This document shows, in pieces, positions 32,097 through 41,800 of a stretch of 52,576 bases of DNA. The DNA is from Planctomycetaceae bacterium (GTDB taxonomy: Bacteria > Planctomycetota > Phycisphaerae > Phycisphaerales > UBA1924). A model generated the notes under the pieces. That model had not been told where the DNA came from. It ran no database searches and saw only the letters and a program-made list of their open reading frames with translations. Every line of letters begins with the position of its first letter. Position 1 is the stretch's first letter. Both the position numbers and the translations under genes were made by a program. The DNA is taken from contig JAIYDA010000025.1 of the NCBI GenBank assembly GCA_027487735.1, forward strand, positions 1-52,576. The letters are read 5' to 3'.

Positions 32097-33095
32097 ATGC
32101 CCCGCACCGACAAACAACTCCAAGACGGTCTTACCCTCGTCGAAGCCATCAACGAAGCCCTCGCGCAGGAGATGGAGCGCGACAATCGCGTGGTGTGTTT
32201 GGGTGAGGATGTGGGCCTCAATGGCGGCGTCTTTCGCGTGACGGAGGGGTTGCAGAAGCGATTCGGGGCGGATCGCTGCATCGACAGCCCGCTCAGCGAG
32301 TCGGGCATCATGGGCGCGAGCATTGGGCTGGCGATGGCGGGGATGCGGCCGATTCCGGAGATTCAGTTTGAGGGGTTTTTGGGCCCCGCGTATGACCAGC
32401 TTGTGAACCACGCGGCGCGGTTTCGCAATCGCACGCGCGGGGCGATCACGGTGCCCCTCACGGTGCGGGTGCCTTGGGGCGGGGGCATCCACGCGCCGGA
32501 GTTTCATAGCGATAGCCCCGAGGCGATCTACACGCACAACCCGGGGCTGAAGGTGGTGTGCCCGAGCACGCCCACGGACGCGAAGGGGATGCTGCTTGCG
32601 GCGATTCGCGACCCCGACCCCGTGGTGTTCTTTGAGCCCAAGCGCGTCTATCGCAGTTTCCGCGAGCAGGTGCCCGAGGGTGACTATGAGGTGCCGATCG
32701 GCAAGGCGAAGGTCGTGAGCGAGGGGAGCGACATTACTGTCGTGACGTGGGGCTCGATGGTGTTTGAGTGCCTCGCGGCGATGGACGAACTACCGGACGA
32801 CGTGAGCATCGAGCTGATTGATCTGCGCACCATCTGCCCCTTCGACGCCGAGACGGTGGCGCAGAGCGTCGAGAAGACGGGGCGCGCGGTGATCGTGCAG
32901 GAGGCACCCAAGACGTGCTCGATGGCGAGCGAGCTGAGCGCGGTGATTCAGGAGCGGTGCTTCTTGCACCTGAAGGCCCCGGTGCAGCGCGTGTGCGGGT
33001 TTGATGTTGTGATGCCCTACGCGAAGCTGGAGCTGGAGTATCTGCCGGAGAAGAAGCGGATTGCGGCGGCGATTGCGCAGGCGTTGGCGTATTAG
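32097..33095 (+). CDS. pdhB: 2-oxoacid dehydrogenase E1 component, beta subunit
   Basis: 332 residues. TPP-dependent E1 beta of the pyruvate or branched-chain 2-oxoacid dehydrogenase complex: LVEAINEALAQEM, CLGEDVGLNGGVFRVTEGL, DSPLSESGIMGASIGLAMAG, then SDSPEAIYTHNPGLKVVCPSTP and the C-terminal VIVQEAPKTCSMASEL. Sequence alone does not separate PdhB from BkdB or AcoB. The alpha subunit, E2 and E3 are not next to it, which is unusual. It starts 86 bases after hpd on the same strand. Confidence 0.88.
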   Translation: MPRTDKQLQDGLTLVEAINEALAQEMERDNRVVCLGEDVGLNGGVFRVTEGLQKRFGADRCIDSPLSESGIMGASIGLAMAGMRPIPEIQFEGFLGPAYDQLVNHAARFRNRTRGAITVPLTVRVPWGGGIHAPEFHSDSPEAIYTHNPGLKVVCPSTPTDAKGMLLAAIRDPDPVVFFEPKRVYRSFREQVPEGDYEVPIGKAKVVSEGSDITVVTWGSMVFECLAAMDELPDDVSIELIDLRTICPFDAETVAQSVEKTGRAVIVQEAPKTCSMASELSAVIQERCFLHLKAPVQRVCGFDVVMPYAKLELEYLPEKKRIAAAIAQALAY

Positions 33096-33310
33096 TCGCG
33101 CGGTGAGGTGAGGGGGGGTGGGGGCGCGTGGTGTGAGGCATTCGGGATTCGCCATTCGGCATTCGTGCGCGCGGGGGTGCCATTTGGTGGCACGCGCGGC
33201 GGTGAGGCAGCGGGCGGCTCGTCGAATGCCGAATCCCGAATCCCGAATGCCTTGAAAGTCCCCACGGGCTGGCTTTCCCACTTCCTTCGACCCAAAGATC
33301 AGGCCTCGCC
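33096..33310. repeat. Convergent intergenic region with an inverted pair of CGAATNN elements
   Basis: Two 29-base elements, 33137-33165 (reverse) and 33223-33251 (direct), pair at 27 of 29 positions around a 57-base loop. Each is four CGAATNN heptamers. The left one is an exact inverted copy of 4767-4795. The hairpin lies between the ends of pdhB and the hydrolase gene and may serve as a bidirectional terminator. Confidence 0.88.
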
Positions 33311-34141
33311 TTACCCAAGCGTCGCGAGGTAGCTCCGCATTGCGTGCGAGAACTCGTCGGGCTTCTCGATCATGGGGGCGTGGCCGCAGCGTTCGAGCCA
33401 GACCACTTGGTTGCGCGGGATGAGCTTGGCGAAGGTCTCGCAGGCTTCGGGGGGCGTCACGATGTCTTCGCGACCCCAGACGATGAGTGTGGGGCACTTC
33501 ACGAGGCCCAGCTCGTCGCCCAGGTGGTTCTTGCGGGCAGTGCGCGAGAGCTTCACCATCGCGCGGGCAGCGGAGCGGCCGCTGAGTTCTTTGTGGGCGC
33601 GATCGACGTCGGCGGGGTTCATCTTGCTGCGGTCGTAGAAGAGCTCGCCGATCTTGCGTTCCAGCCATTCACGGCTGGGGCGAATCTGCACGTCGGCGAC
33701 GATGCTTTTCTCGATGACGCCGCTCGCGCCAGCGAGCACGAGGCCCTTCACGAGGTCGCCTCGGCGGATAGCGATCTTGGTGGCGATGTGACCGCCAAAG
33801 CTATTGCCCACGAGCACGGCGGGGGTGCCTCGCAGCTCTTGCTCGAGCAGGCGGATGGTGAGGGTGGTTGCGCCGTCGATGGAGCAATCTTCGTCGGTGA
33901 GGCCCAGCAGGGGCATCTGCACGAGCATGCAGCGCGAGGTGGCCTTGATGCCATCCACCACGCCCTCCCAGTGGTCGTTCAGGCCCACGAGCCCGTGGAG
34001 GAAGACCACGGGGGTGCCTGTCGAGAGGCCGTGCTCTTCGATGGTGACGGGCACGGGCACGCCCGCGTCGCCGCGCACGGTGACTGCACGCACGGGGGGT
34101 GCAACAGCGGCAGAACGAGGTGGCGAGGAGGAGTTCATCAT
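33311..34141 (-). CDS. Alpha/beta hydrolase
   Basis: 276 residues. The oxyanion region VVFLHGLVGLNDHW, the nucleophile elbow LVGNSFGGHIA (Ser), a catalytic Asp in VWGREDIVTPPE and His in ERCGHAPMIEKP complete the triad. The protein resembles meta-cleavage product hydrolases and haloperoxidase-like members, but the substrate cannot be assigned. It starts with two adjacent ATGs (34141 and 34138). It is downstream of the methyltransferase pair on the same strand with a 138-base gap. Confidence 0.87.
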   Translation of the reverse strand: MMNSSSPPRSAAVAPPVRAVTVRGDAGVPVPVTIEEHGLSTGTPVVFLHGLVGLNDHWEGVVDGIKATSRCMLVQMPLLGLTDEDCSIDGATTLTIRLLEQELRGTPAVLVGNSFGGHIATKIAIRRGDLVKGLVLAGASGVIEKSIVADVQIRPSREWLERKIGELFYDRSKMNPADVDRAHKELSGRSAARAMVKLSRTARKNHLGDELGLVKCPTLIVWGREDIVTPPEACETFAKLIPRNQVVWLERCGHAPMIEKPDEFSHAMRSYLATLG

Positions 34142-34279
34142 GCCAGGTCGCAGGCTGCGGGAAGGGCACAAGGGGCCAAGGGCCCGAGCCTGCGATCGGA
34201 GCGATGATAACCCGCTCGGCAGGAGTTGGCGGAGACAAACAATTGACGGATAATGAACAGGGGCTAAACCGGGCGGTCG

Positions 34280-35740
34280 TCAGGCGTTTGGGCGGGGGAG
34301 GCGCCGGGTGACGAGCGTGCGGGTGTCTTCGCCAAATCGCAGCACGAAGACGGCAAGGGGGTTGGGACCCTTGGCACTGAGCTTGGGTTGCCACTCGTCG
34401 GGGTTGATGAGCTTTGCACGGGTTTTCACTTCGACGATGCCCGGGTCAAAGCGTGCGACGAGCTTCGCGAGCGACTTTGTTGCGAAGGGTTCGTTCGCGA
34501 GCACGGCAAAGCCGCGAAGCCAGGGGGAGGTGAGCTCGCGGTCGGTGCTCAGCAGGCCTGCGCGGGGGTGGGGCATGCCAACGTCGGGCCCGAGCTGCTC
34601 GCAGAGTTGTGGGAGGAGTTCGGTGCGCTCCAGGGCGTCGTCGGGCTCGTAGACGAATGCTCCGATTGGGACGAACGGCGCGGGCTCGGTGCGCTTGATG
34701 CCGGAGAGGGTGTGCACGGCTGGTGGGGCGGCTGCGTCGCTGCGCGATGGCAGCAGGAGCGTGGCGCGGCGGAAGAGCGCGGCTCGCAGTGGGCTTGTTT
34801 CGTGCGCGATGGCTTCGTCGCTGCGCGCGAGGCCCGTCCAAAGGATGCACTGCGTGAGCTTGCCTGACTCGCTGATGACCTCTGCCTCGCAGGCGGGCAG
34901 CCAGGGGGGGAGAGCGTCAAAGTCGAGCCCGGCGCGCTGCTTGATGGCGGCGTGGGGGAGGATGCTGAGCAGCGCGTCGAGGACGGTTGGCGGGGGCGAG
35001 AGCTCCTCCCAGGCGCTTGCGTGCAGCGAGGTGCGCACGCTGGGTTGCATGCGGGCTTGGGGTGTGCGGCGGGAAGGATCGATGTGGAGAAGCGGGGGGG
35101 GCGTGAGGGGCGCGGGGTCTTCGCTGTGGGCTTGGAGCAGGGCTTCGGCGGTGGTGCAGGTGGCTTGCGAGGACTCGGGCATCGATGGCTGGCTGGCGAC
35201 TTGGTTGGCGACACGACGCAGGTTGGCGGCGCAGAGCGCCACTCGCATCGGGTTTGCGTCCACGGCGTGCACGCGCAGCCCGGCGCGGGCAAACTCCATC
35301 GCGTCGCCGCCGATGCCCGTGCAGAGGTCGAGCACGTCCCACGCACTCGGCGCGTGGGGCAAACGGCTGCGGGCTTGCTTCAGTCGCAGGGCTTTGTATC
35401 GCGCGGCGAGCGACGAGGTTGCCATCTCGACGCCCTCGGGGTCGGCGAGGAGCGACTCGGGGTGCGCGAACTTGCCCTTCGCTTTGCGGCGGGCTTTGGC
35501 AAGCTCGAGCGCGGCATGCACGAGCGGTGCGTCGCCCAAGCGACGAAGCTGCCCGACCTCGGCGGTGCCCGGGTTGTCGGAACATGCGCTGGCTTTGGTG
35601 ATGAGCTGCGCGATCGTGGCGTCTGTCTCGGCGCCTTGGGCGATGGCAACCCAGCCTTGCAGCGTGGCGTCCGCCAGCTCGCGCTCGCGGCGGTCGCGCT
35701 CCTCGCGCCAGGCGGCTCCGCGGAGAGGGCCGTCGGTCAT
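34280..35740 (-). CDS. Class I SAM methyltransferase with THUMP-like domain
   Basis: 486 residues. An N-terminal helical region is followed by the SAM-binding motif VLDLCTGIGGDAMEFARAGLRVHAVDANP near residue 140, a DPSRR catalytic-like motif (LLHIDPSRRTP) near 225, and a C-terminal part ending KTRAKLINPDEWQPKL like the THUMP-like domain of predicted RNA methyltransferases. An RNA target is inferred from the family. Its start overlaps the stop of the upstream unknown gene by ATGA. Confidence 0.8.
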   Translation of the reverse strand: MTDGPLRGAAWREERDRRERELADATLQGWVAIAQGAETDATIAQLITKASACSDNPGTAEVGQLRRLGDAPLVHAALELAKARRKAKGKFAHPESLLADPEGVEMATSSLAARYKALRLKQARSRLPHAPSAWDVLDLCTGIGGDAMEFARAGLRVHAVDANPMRVALCAANLRRVANQVASQPSMPESSQATCTTAEALLQAHSEDPAPLTPPPLLHIDPSRRTPQARMQPSVRTSLHASAWEELSPPPTVLDALLSILPHAAIKQRAGLDFDALPPWLPACEAEVISESGKLTQCILWTGLARSDEAIAHETSPLRAALFRRATLLLPSRSDAAAPPAVHTLSGIKRTEPAPFVPIGAFVYEPDDALERTELLPQLCEQLGPDVGMPHPRAGLLSTDRELTSPWLRGFAVLANEPFATKSLAKLVARFDPGIVEVKTRAKLINPDEWQPKLSAKGPNPLAVFVLRFGEDTRTLVTRRLPRPNA

Positions 35741-36450
35741 GCCGTGGCTCCGAGGGGGCGCGGCAGCGTGTGCATGGTGGGCAGGGCGCGGCTCGCGTCG
35801 AGCAAGAGCAACGCTGAGAAGCGATCGGGCTTGCCCATGGGCACGAGGCTGTTGTGCAGCAGGGCCTGGGCATAGAGCCCCGCCTCGAGGTGCCTGGGGT
35901 GGGAGCGGTCGTGCGCGATGGCGGCGAAGACGTGTGCTGCCCAGGGGTGATTGGTCGCGTTGTCGGGCTGCAAGTTGTCGAGCAGCCACGAGGCGGCGGC
36001 AAGCGTGCGACGCCAGATTGCCTCGCGCAGGGAGAGCGGGTGGGCGGGCAGCATGGCGTGGCGGCTCATCGCGTGCAGGGTGGCGAGCTCGAGCTCGGTG
36101 GCGACTTCGATGGCGGCGGCATCTTCGAGGGGGACGAAGGGGCCTGTGGCACTGGCAATGAGTGCTGGGTCTGGGGGCTGGGCGAGTGCGAGGGCGGTCC
36201 ACGCTGCCACGTCGAGGTCTTGCGGGCGCAGGGCGGGCGGGGCGAGCTCTGGCAATGGCACGCCCGTGAGCCAGGCGAGCAGGGGTTTATCGACGAGCCG
36301 GCGATGCCCGCGCTCGTCGGCGAAGGTTTGGATGCGAGCGATGCGGGCATCGTGCGAAAGGGAGGTGTCGGTGACCCAGGCGATGTCGCCATCGCGCGAG
36401 GCGGAGGCAAAGGCAAGGGCGTAGTCGAAGGCGTCGCTGCGGGAGTGCAT
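35737..36450 (-). CDS. Hypothetical protein coupled to the methyltransferase
   Basis: 237 residues, soluble, helical, rich in Ala and Leu, no recognised motif. Features include RIQTFADERGHRRLVDKPLLAWLTG, a mid-protein acidic segment and HPWAAHVFAAIAHDRSH. The gene overlaps the methyltransferase start (ATGA), so a joint function is likely. The ATG at 36450 leaves a 55-base divergent gap to the M24 peptidase. Confidence 0.65.
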   Translation of the reverse strand: MHSRSDAFDYALAFASASRDGDIAWVTDTSLSHDARIARIQTFADERGHRRLVDKPLLAWLTGVPLPELAPPALRPQDLDVAAWTALALAQPPDPALIASATGPFVPLEDAAAIEVATELELATLHAMSRHAMLPAHPLSLREAIWRRTLAAASWLLDNLQPDNATNHPWAAHVFAAIAHDRSHPRHLEAGLYAQALLHNSLVPMGKPDRFSALLLLDASRALPTMHTLPRPLGATA

Positions 36451-36505
36451 AGTCAAGGCAAAAGGGTAGCGTCGCGTGGGCGGCGGGCGGCACCTACCTT
36501 GGGGC

Positions 36506-37744
36506 ATGTCGAGCACTGCTGCTGGGTCTGACGTGTTGGCGAACCTTCGCGCGTTCATGAAGGCGCGGGCGATCGATGCGTGGCTCATTGAAGACTTTCG
36601 CAACTCCAACCCGATCTTCGGGCTGCTGGTGGCGGATACGCAGGGGCGGACGGGGCTGAAGCGGCACCTCACGCGTCGGTGCTGTGCGATCATCTATTCG
36701 GATGATCGCGCTCCGCGTTTGCTCGCCCAGGGGCTGGATGCGCCGAACTTTGGCGGGGCGAAGGTTCTGGGTGCGGCTCCCTTGCAAGAGACGTACCTCG
36801 GCTGGCAGGACCTTCACGCGTGGCTGCGGGGTGCGCTCGCGACCACCGGGCGCGTCGCGATGGAGTATTCGCCTGGATGTGCGCTGCCCGCGATCAGCAT
36901 CATCGATGCGGGCTTCGTTGAGCTCGTGCGCTCGTGCGGGGCGGAGGTTGTGAGCAGCGCGGACCTCGTGCAGGTGTGCGTGGCGCGATGGGGCAAGGCG
37001 GGCTTGCGCGAGCACCAGCGCGCGAGCGAGCTCGTCACGCAAGCCAAGGACAACGCCTTTGCGATGATCGCCCAGGCCCACCGCGAGGGGCGCGCGATCA
37101 ACGAGCACATCGTGCAGCAGGCGATTCTCGCAGACTTTGCCCGCTTTGGGCTCGAGACGGCGGACGCGCCGATCGTCGCGGCGAACGCGCACAGCGGCGA
37201 CCCACACTTTGAGGTGAGCAGCACGAACCCGAGCCCGATCGTTCGGGGGGATTGGGTGCTGATTGACCTGTGGGCCCGCGTGCCGGGCGACCACAACATT
37301 TTCAGCGATATCACGTGGGTGGGGTATTGCGGGCGTGAGGTGCCAGCGAAGCACCGCGCAGTGTTTGAGGTGGTGCGTGCGGCGCGGGATGCGTCGGTGG
37401 CGCTGGTGCGCGATGCCTGGCAACGCAAGGCGAGCCTGCAAGGGTGGCAGCTGGATGACGCTGCCCGGGAGACGATCATCGGGGCTGGGTATGCCCACGG
37501 CATTCGGCATCGCACGGGGCATAGCTTGTCGCCTGGGCCCAAGGTGCATGGGCTTGGGTTCAACTTGGATAATCTCGAGACGCGGGACACGCGACAAGTG
37601 CTTTCTGATCTTGGGTTTACGATCGAGCCTGGCATTTATCTGCCCGAGTTTGGCGTGCGGCTCGAGATCAACGTGTATGTCGATGAGGCGTCGGGGCCTC
37701 TGATCACGAGCTGCAATCAGGACGCGATCGTGCTCTGCGGATGA
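36506..37744 (+). CDS. M24 family metallopeptidase (Xaa-Pro aminopeptidase-like)
   Basis: 412 residues. An N-terminal creatinase-type domain (about 1-160) precedes the pita-bread catalytic domain. The five metal ligands appear as VLIDLWA (Asp), FSDITWVG (Asp), RTGHSLSPG (His), TIEPGIYLPEFG (Glu) and VRLEINVYV (Glu). Members remove N-terminal residues next to proline. The first Asp segment is IDLWARVPGDHNIF rather than the common DxGxxxxGY, so substrate preference may differ. No signal peptide. Confidence 0.86.
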   Translation: MSSTAAGSDVLANLRAFMKARAIDAWLIEDFRNSNPIFGLLVADTQGRTGLKRHLTRRCCAIIYSDDRAPRLLAQGLDAPNFGGAKVLGAAPLQETYLGWQDLHAWLRGALATTGRVAMEYSPGCALPAISIIDAGFVELVRSCGAEVVSSADLVQVCVARWGKAGLREHQRASELVTQAKDNAFAMIAQAHREGRAINEHIVQQAILADFARFGLETADAPIVAANAHSGDPHFEVSSTNPSPIVRGDWVLIDLWARVPGDHNIFSDITWVGYCGREVPAKHRAVFEVVRAARDASVALVRDAWQRKASLQGWQLDDAARETIIGAGYAHGIRHRTGHSLSPGPKVHGLGFNLDNLETRDTRQVLSDLGFTIEPGIYLPEFGVRLEINVYVDEASGPLITSCNQDAIVLCG

Positions 37745-37944
37745 TTTGGGTTTCTCAGCGTTTTGTTCAACAACTGGCACCCGCTGGGGTGGTTTGGGCA
37801 GGTAAACTAGTGGTTGGCTAGGGAAATGCAGGGGTGGCTGAAGGAGGGACGTTGCGGGCTGGGTTGTGAGAGCCCTGAACGTCGGAGCGGCGGTGACAGT
37901 TTTCACACGAAACCGGGGATGGGAACTTCTTTGGAGATTCTTCG

Positions 37945-38136
37945 ATGGACGAATATGCGAAGCTCGAACAACTCATCAGCGAGGGCAAGCAAGACTGGCT
38001 GAAGTGGAAGGGCGGCAACAAGACGGCGGGCACGCGCGTGCGCAAGACGATGCAGGAGATCAAGGCTGCAGCCCAGATGGTGCGCGAGAAGGTGCTCGAG
38101 TCCCGCGATGAGGGCACCGAAGAGAAGAAGGACTGA
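37945..38136 (+). CDS. Histone H1-like DNA-binding protein (Hc1 type)
   Basis: 63 residues: MDEYAKLEQLISEGKQDW, then GNKTAGTRVRKTMQEIKAAAQMVREKVLE, matching the compact N-terminal part of bacterial Hc1 histone-like proteins (GNxAAGTRxRKxMQ). The long Lys/Ala tail of chlamydial Hc1 is missing. It probably binds DNA non-specifically and helps organise the nucleoid. GGAG lies eight bases upstream of the ATG. Confidence 0.78.
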   Translation: MDEYAKLEQLISEGKQDWLKWKGGNKTAGTRVRKTMQEIKAAAQMVREKVLESRDEGTEEKKD

Positions 38137-38219
38137 GCGAGCGGCATGGACCAAGCCCGACGCGCGATCGCGCGTCGCTGCGCCACGGCTGGCAGGGCAC
38201 GCACTATTGTCTTTGACTC

Positions 38220-38783
38220 ATGAACCCGATGGATTCGCAGACCAGTTCCTCGCCCGGGCAAGCGTCGATGGCGGCAGAGCCTCAGGCGCTCGGAGGCGAC
38301 CGCAAGGGCCCAATCGTGGACCTGCGGTCGATTGATCTGCGCGCGGTGGCGTATGACAAGGCTGAGGTGGAGCGGTTTCTGCCGCACCGCGGAACGATGA
38401 GCCTGATCGACCATGTGGTGTATCGCACGCCCGACTGGTCGCATAGCGTGGCGCTCAAGCGCATCCGCGATGATGAGTTCTGGTGTGCGGGGCACTTTCC
38501 GCAGAAGGCAACGCTGCCGGGCGTGATGATGATCGAGACGGCGGCGCAGCTCAGCGCGTTTGTGTTCATGGCGGCACGCAACGACCCCTCGGGCGTGCTG
38601 TTTTTGCGGATTGACCACTGCGCGTTCCGCAACTCGGTGCACCCGGGGGACGACTTTTATGTCCTCTGCCAGAGCATCAAGATGCAGCGAAGGCGGTTCA
38701 TCACCGACGTGCAGGGCATCGTGCTGCGCGATGGCGAGCAGAAGATCACGTTTGGGGCGACGTTGAGCGGGATGACGGTGTAG
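38220..38783 (+). CDS. fabZ: FabZ/FabA-like 3-hydroxyacyl-ACP dehydratase
   Basis: 187 residues with a single hot-dog domain. PHRGTMSLIDHV near residue 56 and the catalytic segment CAGHFPQKATLPGVMMIETAAQL near 90 (His and Glu present) match FabZ. The 35-50 residues before the domain are extra and low in complexity. Fatty-acid elongation is the family role; a specialised lipid pathway is possible because no other fab gene is close. An ATG at 38229 is an alternative start. Confidence 0.82.
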   Translation: MNPMDSQTSSSPGQASMAAEPQALGGDRKGPIVDLRSIDLRAVAYDKAEVERFLPHRGTMSLIDHVVYRTPDWSHSVALKRIRDDEFWCAGHFPQKATLPGVMMIETAAQLSAFVFMAARNDPSGVLFLRIDHCAFRNSVHPGDDFYVLCQSIKMQRRRFITDVQGIVLRDGEQKITFGATLSGMTV

Positions 38784-38790
38784 GGATGGG

Positions 38791-38832
38791 AGAAAGCGAT
38801 AAAGCGGAAAATCGATAAAGCGATGAAGCGCG
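38791..38832. repeat. AAAGCGAT octamer tandem repeat
   Basis: Five consecutive degenerate octamers (AAAGCGAT, AAAGCGGA, AAATCGAT, AAAGCGAT, GAAGCGCG) between the convergent dehydratase and GH57-like genes. The same octamer recurs in tandem at 42031-42058. Confidence 0.72.
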
Positions 38833-38867
38833 GGGGTAGTCGGGGGTGTGGCGGGGCTGGACCGTTG

Positions 38868-41800
38868 TTAGCAATCGGAGCCGGCGAGCACGCGGAGGAA
38901 GGCGAGGAGGTCGGCGTCGTCGGGGAAGAGGGCGTCGTTGTTGAAATCGATGGTGTCGCACGCGTTGGTGCTACACGCGCCGCCTGCGAGGACGCTCAGG
39001 AAGTCGAGCAGGTCGCTGTCGTCGGGGAAGAGACCATCGCGATTGAAGTCGAGGCTGTTGCAGGTGGCGGGGCAGCCTCCCACGGTGATGTCGCAGAGGC
39101 GGACGCGGACGTATTCCGAGGCGTTCAGCGTGGTGTTGCCATCGAGGCTTGCGGGCACTTGCAGGCTGGGCACGAGGGGGTTGGCGTCGCTATTGCCAAA
39201 GGCGCCGAGGGCGAGCCAGAGAAACTCTGGCAGGGGCGCGCCCGGGGCAAGGGCAAGCTCTTCGCGCAGGTTGATGGTGCCTTCGAGCACGCCACCATTG
39301 GGGCCTGTGGCGGCGGCGCGCGTGCCCACGGCGTCGAACCAGCCTTCGAAGTCGTTGGAGTTTTCGTCGGCGAGGAAGGCCGACCACTGCGCGACCTGGC
39401 CTGACTTCGCCCAAGGGGCGTTCACCAGCGGGCCGGGCTGCTGCGCGACGAAGATGAAGTGGTCCTGGCCTTCGCCCGCGTCATTCGCTGCGACGTAGAG
39501 CACGTCGCCGATGAGTCCGGCGTGCAGACGCATCGAGCCGTTCTCGCCAACTTGCGTCGCGAGTGCATCGCGCGTGCCATCGAGCGTCCACTGAGGCGTC
39601 GGTACGCCCCCTTGCACGGCAAAGTGCCAGTCGGCACCGGCGTTGTTGTCCCACGTGCTGGGCACGCAGTTGTTGAACACAACGTCGAGCTGCGTGGCGT
39701 TGCTGGGCAGGGTGATGGTCGTCGTCCACTTGTTGTTCGTGAGCGTCATCGGTAGCGACGTGTTCACGACAGGGCTCCACTGGTTGACGCCCCAGTAGAG
39801 GCAGACGTTGCTCGCGCCGGCGAGGGCTCGGCCCGCGGGGTCGTAGGTGATGCTTACTGGCTGGCCCGCCGTGGGCTGGGCGGGGGAGATCGTGACGGCG
39901 GGGCCTGCGGGGTTGCCCCCACCTTGGCCATCGCCCACCCACACGTGATGGATCGGGCTGCGCGTGATGTTGCCGCGCGTGTCGGTGGCTTCGACGTAGT
40001 AGTCGATGAGCTTGTTGGTCTGGCCTGTGATGCGTGCGGTGTATTGATCGGCGATGTACTGCGGCAACTCGAACAGGTTCAGGTCGCCCTGATTGAAGAT
40101 GTTGCCTGCGGGGAAGGCACGCTGGGTCATTGCGATGCTCTGCCAGGGGCCGAGGCCAGGGCCACCCGCGTAGGTCTCGTTCTCGGTGTTCGAGAGGGTG
40201 CGCTGCCCATCGGCATCGACGCGCCACTTCAGCACCACGCTGGTCATGCCGCTGACGTCGTAGGCGAAGGTCCACACCGCAAAGTCTGGCCCTTGCGGGC
40301 GCTGCTGGTAGCCATACTGCGGGCCGAACGCGACCGAGCCCGGGTTCCACGGGTGGCGTTGCAGCGTCCACACGGTGGGGGGTGTTGCATCGAGCGTGCC
40401 TGTGCCGATCACGGGGTCGGCGTGCTGCATCGCCTCGTTGCAGGCGATGGTGGGCTTGACTTCAAAGTCCTCGGCGTTGCCGTAGTACATGTAGCCGCTG
40501 TTGAGGCTGCCCAGGAAGTAGTGCCAGGCGCGCTCGGGCCCTGTGGTCGATGCGTCGGGGTAGAGGATGCGGCGGTTGTTGAGGCCTGACGGTTGCGGGC
40601 CGCCCGGGCGCGTGGCGATCTGCTCGGCAGTCACGACGCGGTTGTTGGCGGCGGTGATGATGGCCCAGTTGCGCGCGTCGATGTGCCAGCCGTTATCGAT
40701 GTCGATCTGACCTGCGGCGTTGATGAGGGGCCAGTTCCAGTTGATGTATTGCGGGCTGCCAAAGTCGCCATCGGCGTTCACCCATGCGCCGTCCTCGACG
40801 TGCACGAAGTCGTTGGCGGGCACGGGGTGGTCGGCGAGATACTTCTCGACGACGGTGGGCACGAACCCGGCGTTGCTCGCGTTGTTCACGAGGTTGGGGG
40901 TTGCCTCCATGTAGTAGCTAAAGCCGCCGCCCCAGGCATTGTCGCCGTCGTGGGCGAGCAGCAGCAACTGCGGACGATTCGGATCGTTGCGGGCGTCGAG
41001 CGTGTTCATGTCGCTCAGGCTGAGGGGGGAGTAGCCGTCCTTCCATCCAAAGCTCTGGCTCGCGGGCACGACGATGACGCTGCTGATGGCGCCGGTGTTT
41101 GGGTTGACGTATCGGGCGCGACGGGGTGTGAAGCTGAAGGGGGCGGCTTCGGCGGGGCTGCACCCGCGATCGATCTGGAATCGCACGTAGGCGTTTGCGC
41201 CTTGCGCGGGGTTGATCTGGTCGGCTTTGTTTGGCGCGTCGGTGTTGATGCCGCCGCTGCCAAAGACCACCGGGAAGTCGGCGCACGCGCGGCTGAGCTT
41301 CTCGCTGCTCACGATGACCCACGCGATGTTCTCTTGTGCGAGAGCCTCGACCATGCGCGTGCTGAAGGCCATCTCGCTCGGAAAGAGCCCGCGGCTTTGC
41401 GTGCCAGTGCCCCAGGCATCGGGGTAGATTTCGCGGTAGAGCTGCAGCTCTTTGCGGAGGGTGGTGGTGTCGATGAGTGGCATGAGTGGGTGGTGGAACC
41501 CGAACTGCACGATGTCGAGGCGGCGGATGGTGCTGCTGCCCTGCACGAACCAGTTGCGTGCCTCGCGATTGCCCGCGTGCCACGAGGGGGAGTAGCCCAG
41601 CTGGTTGGCGTTGCCCAGGCTCGTGATGTTCTCGATGAGTCCGCCCGAGTAGCTGACCTGTGCGCCGGCCTCGGGGCGGGAGCGGATAGCGTTGATGCTG
41701 TCGCGCACGCGCCACTGATAGACGTTGCGGCGATCGTCGAGCCCGAAGATGTCGCGGAGGTTGTTGGTCGGGTGCACTTGCCCGGCATCGCGACGCTGGA

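Noticed and set aside
37760..37800. Sigma-54-like TGGCAC element upstream of the Hc1 gene
   Set aside because: The -12 half TTGC is missing at the required spacing.
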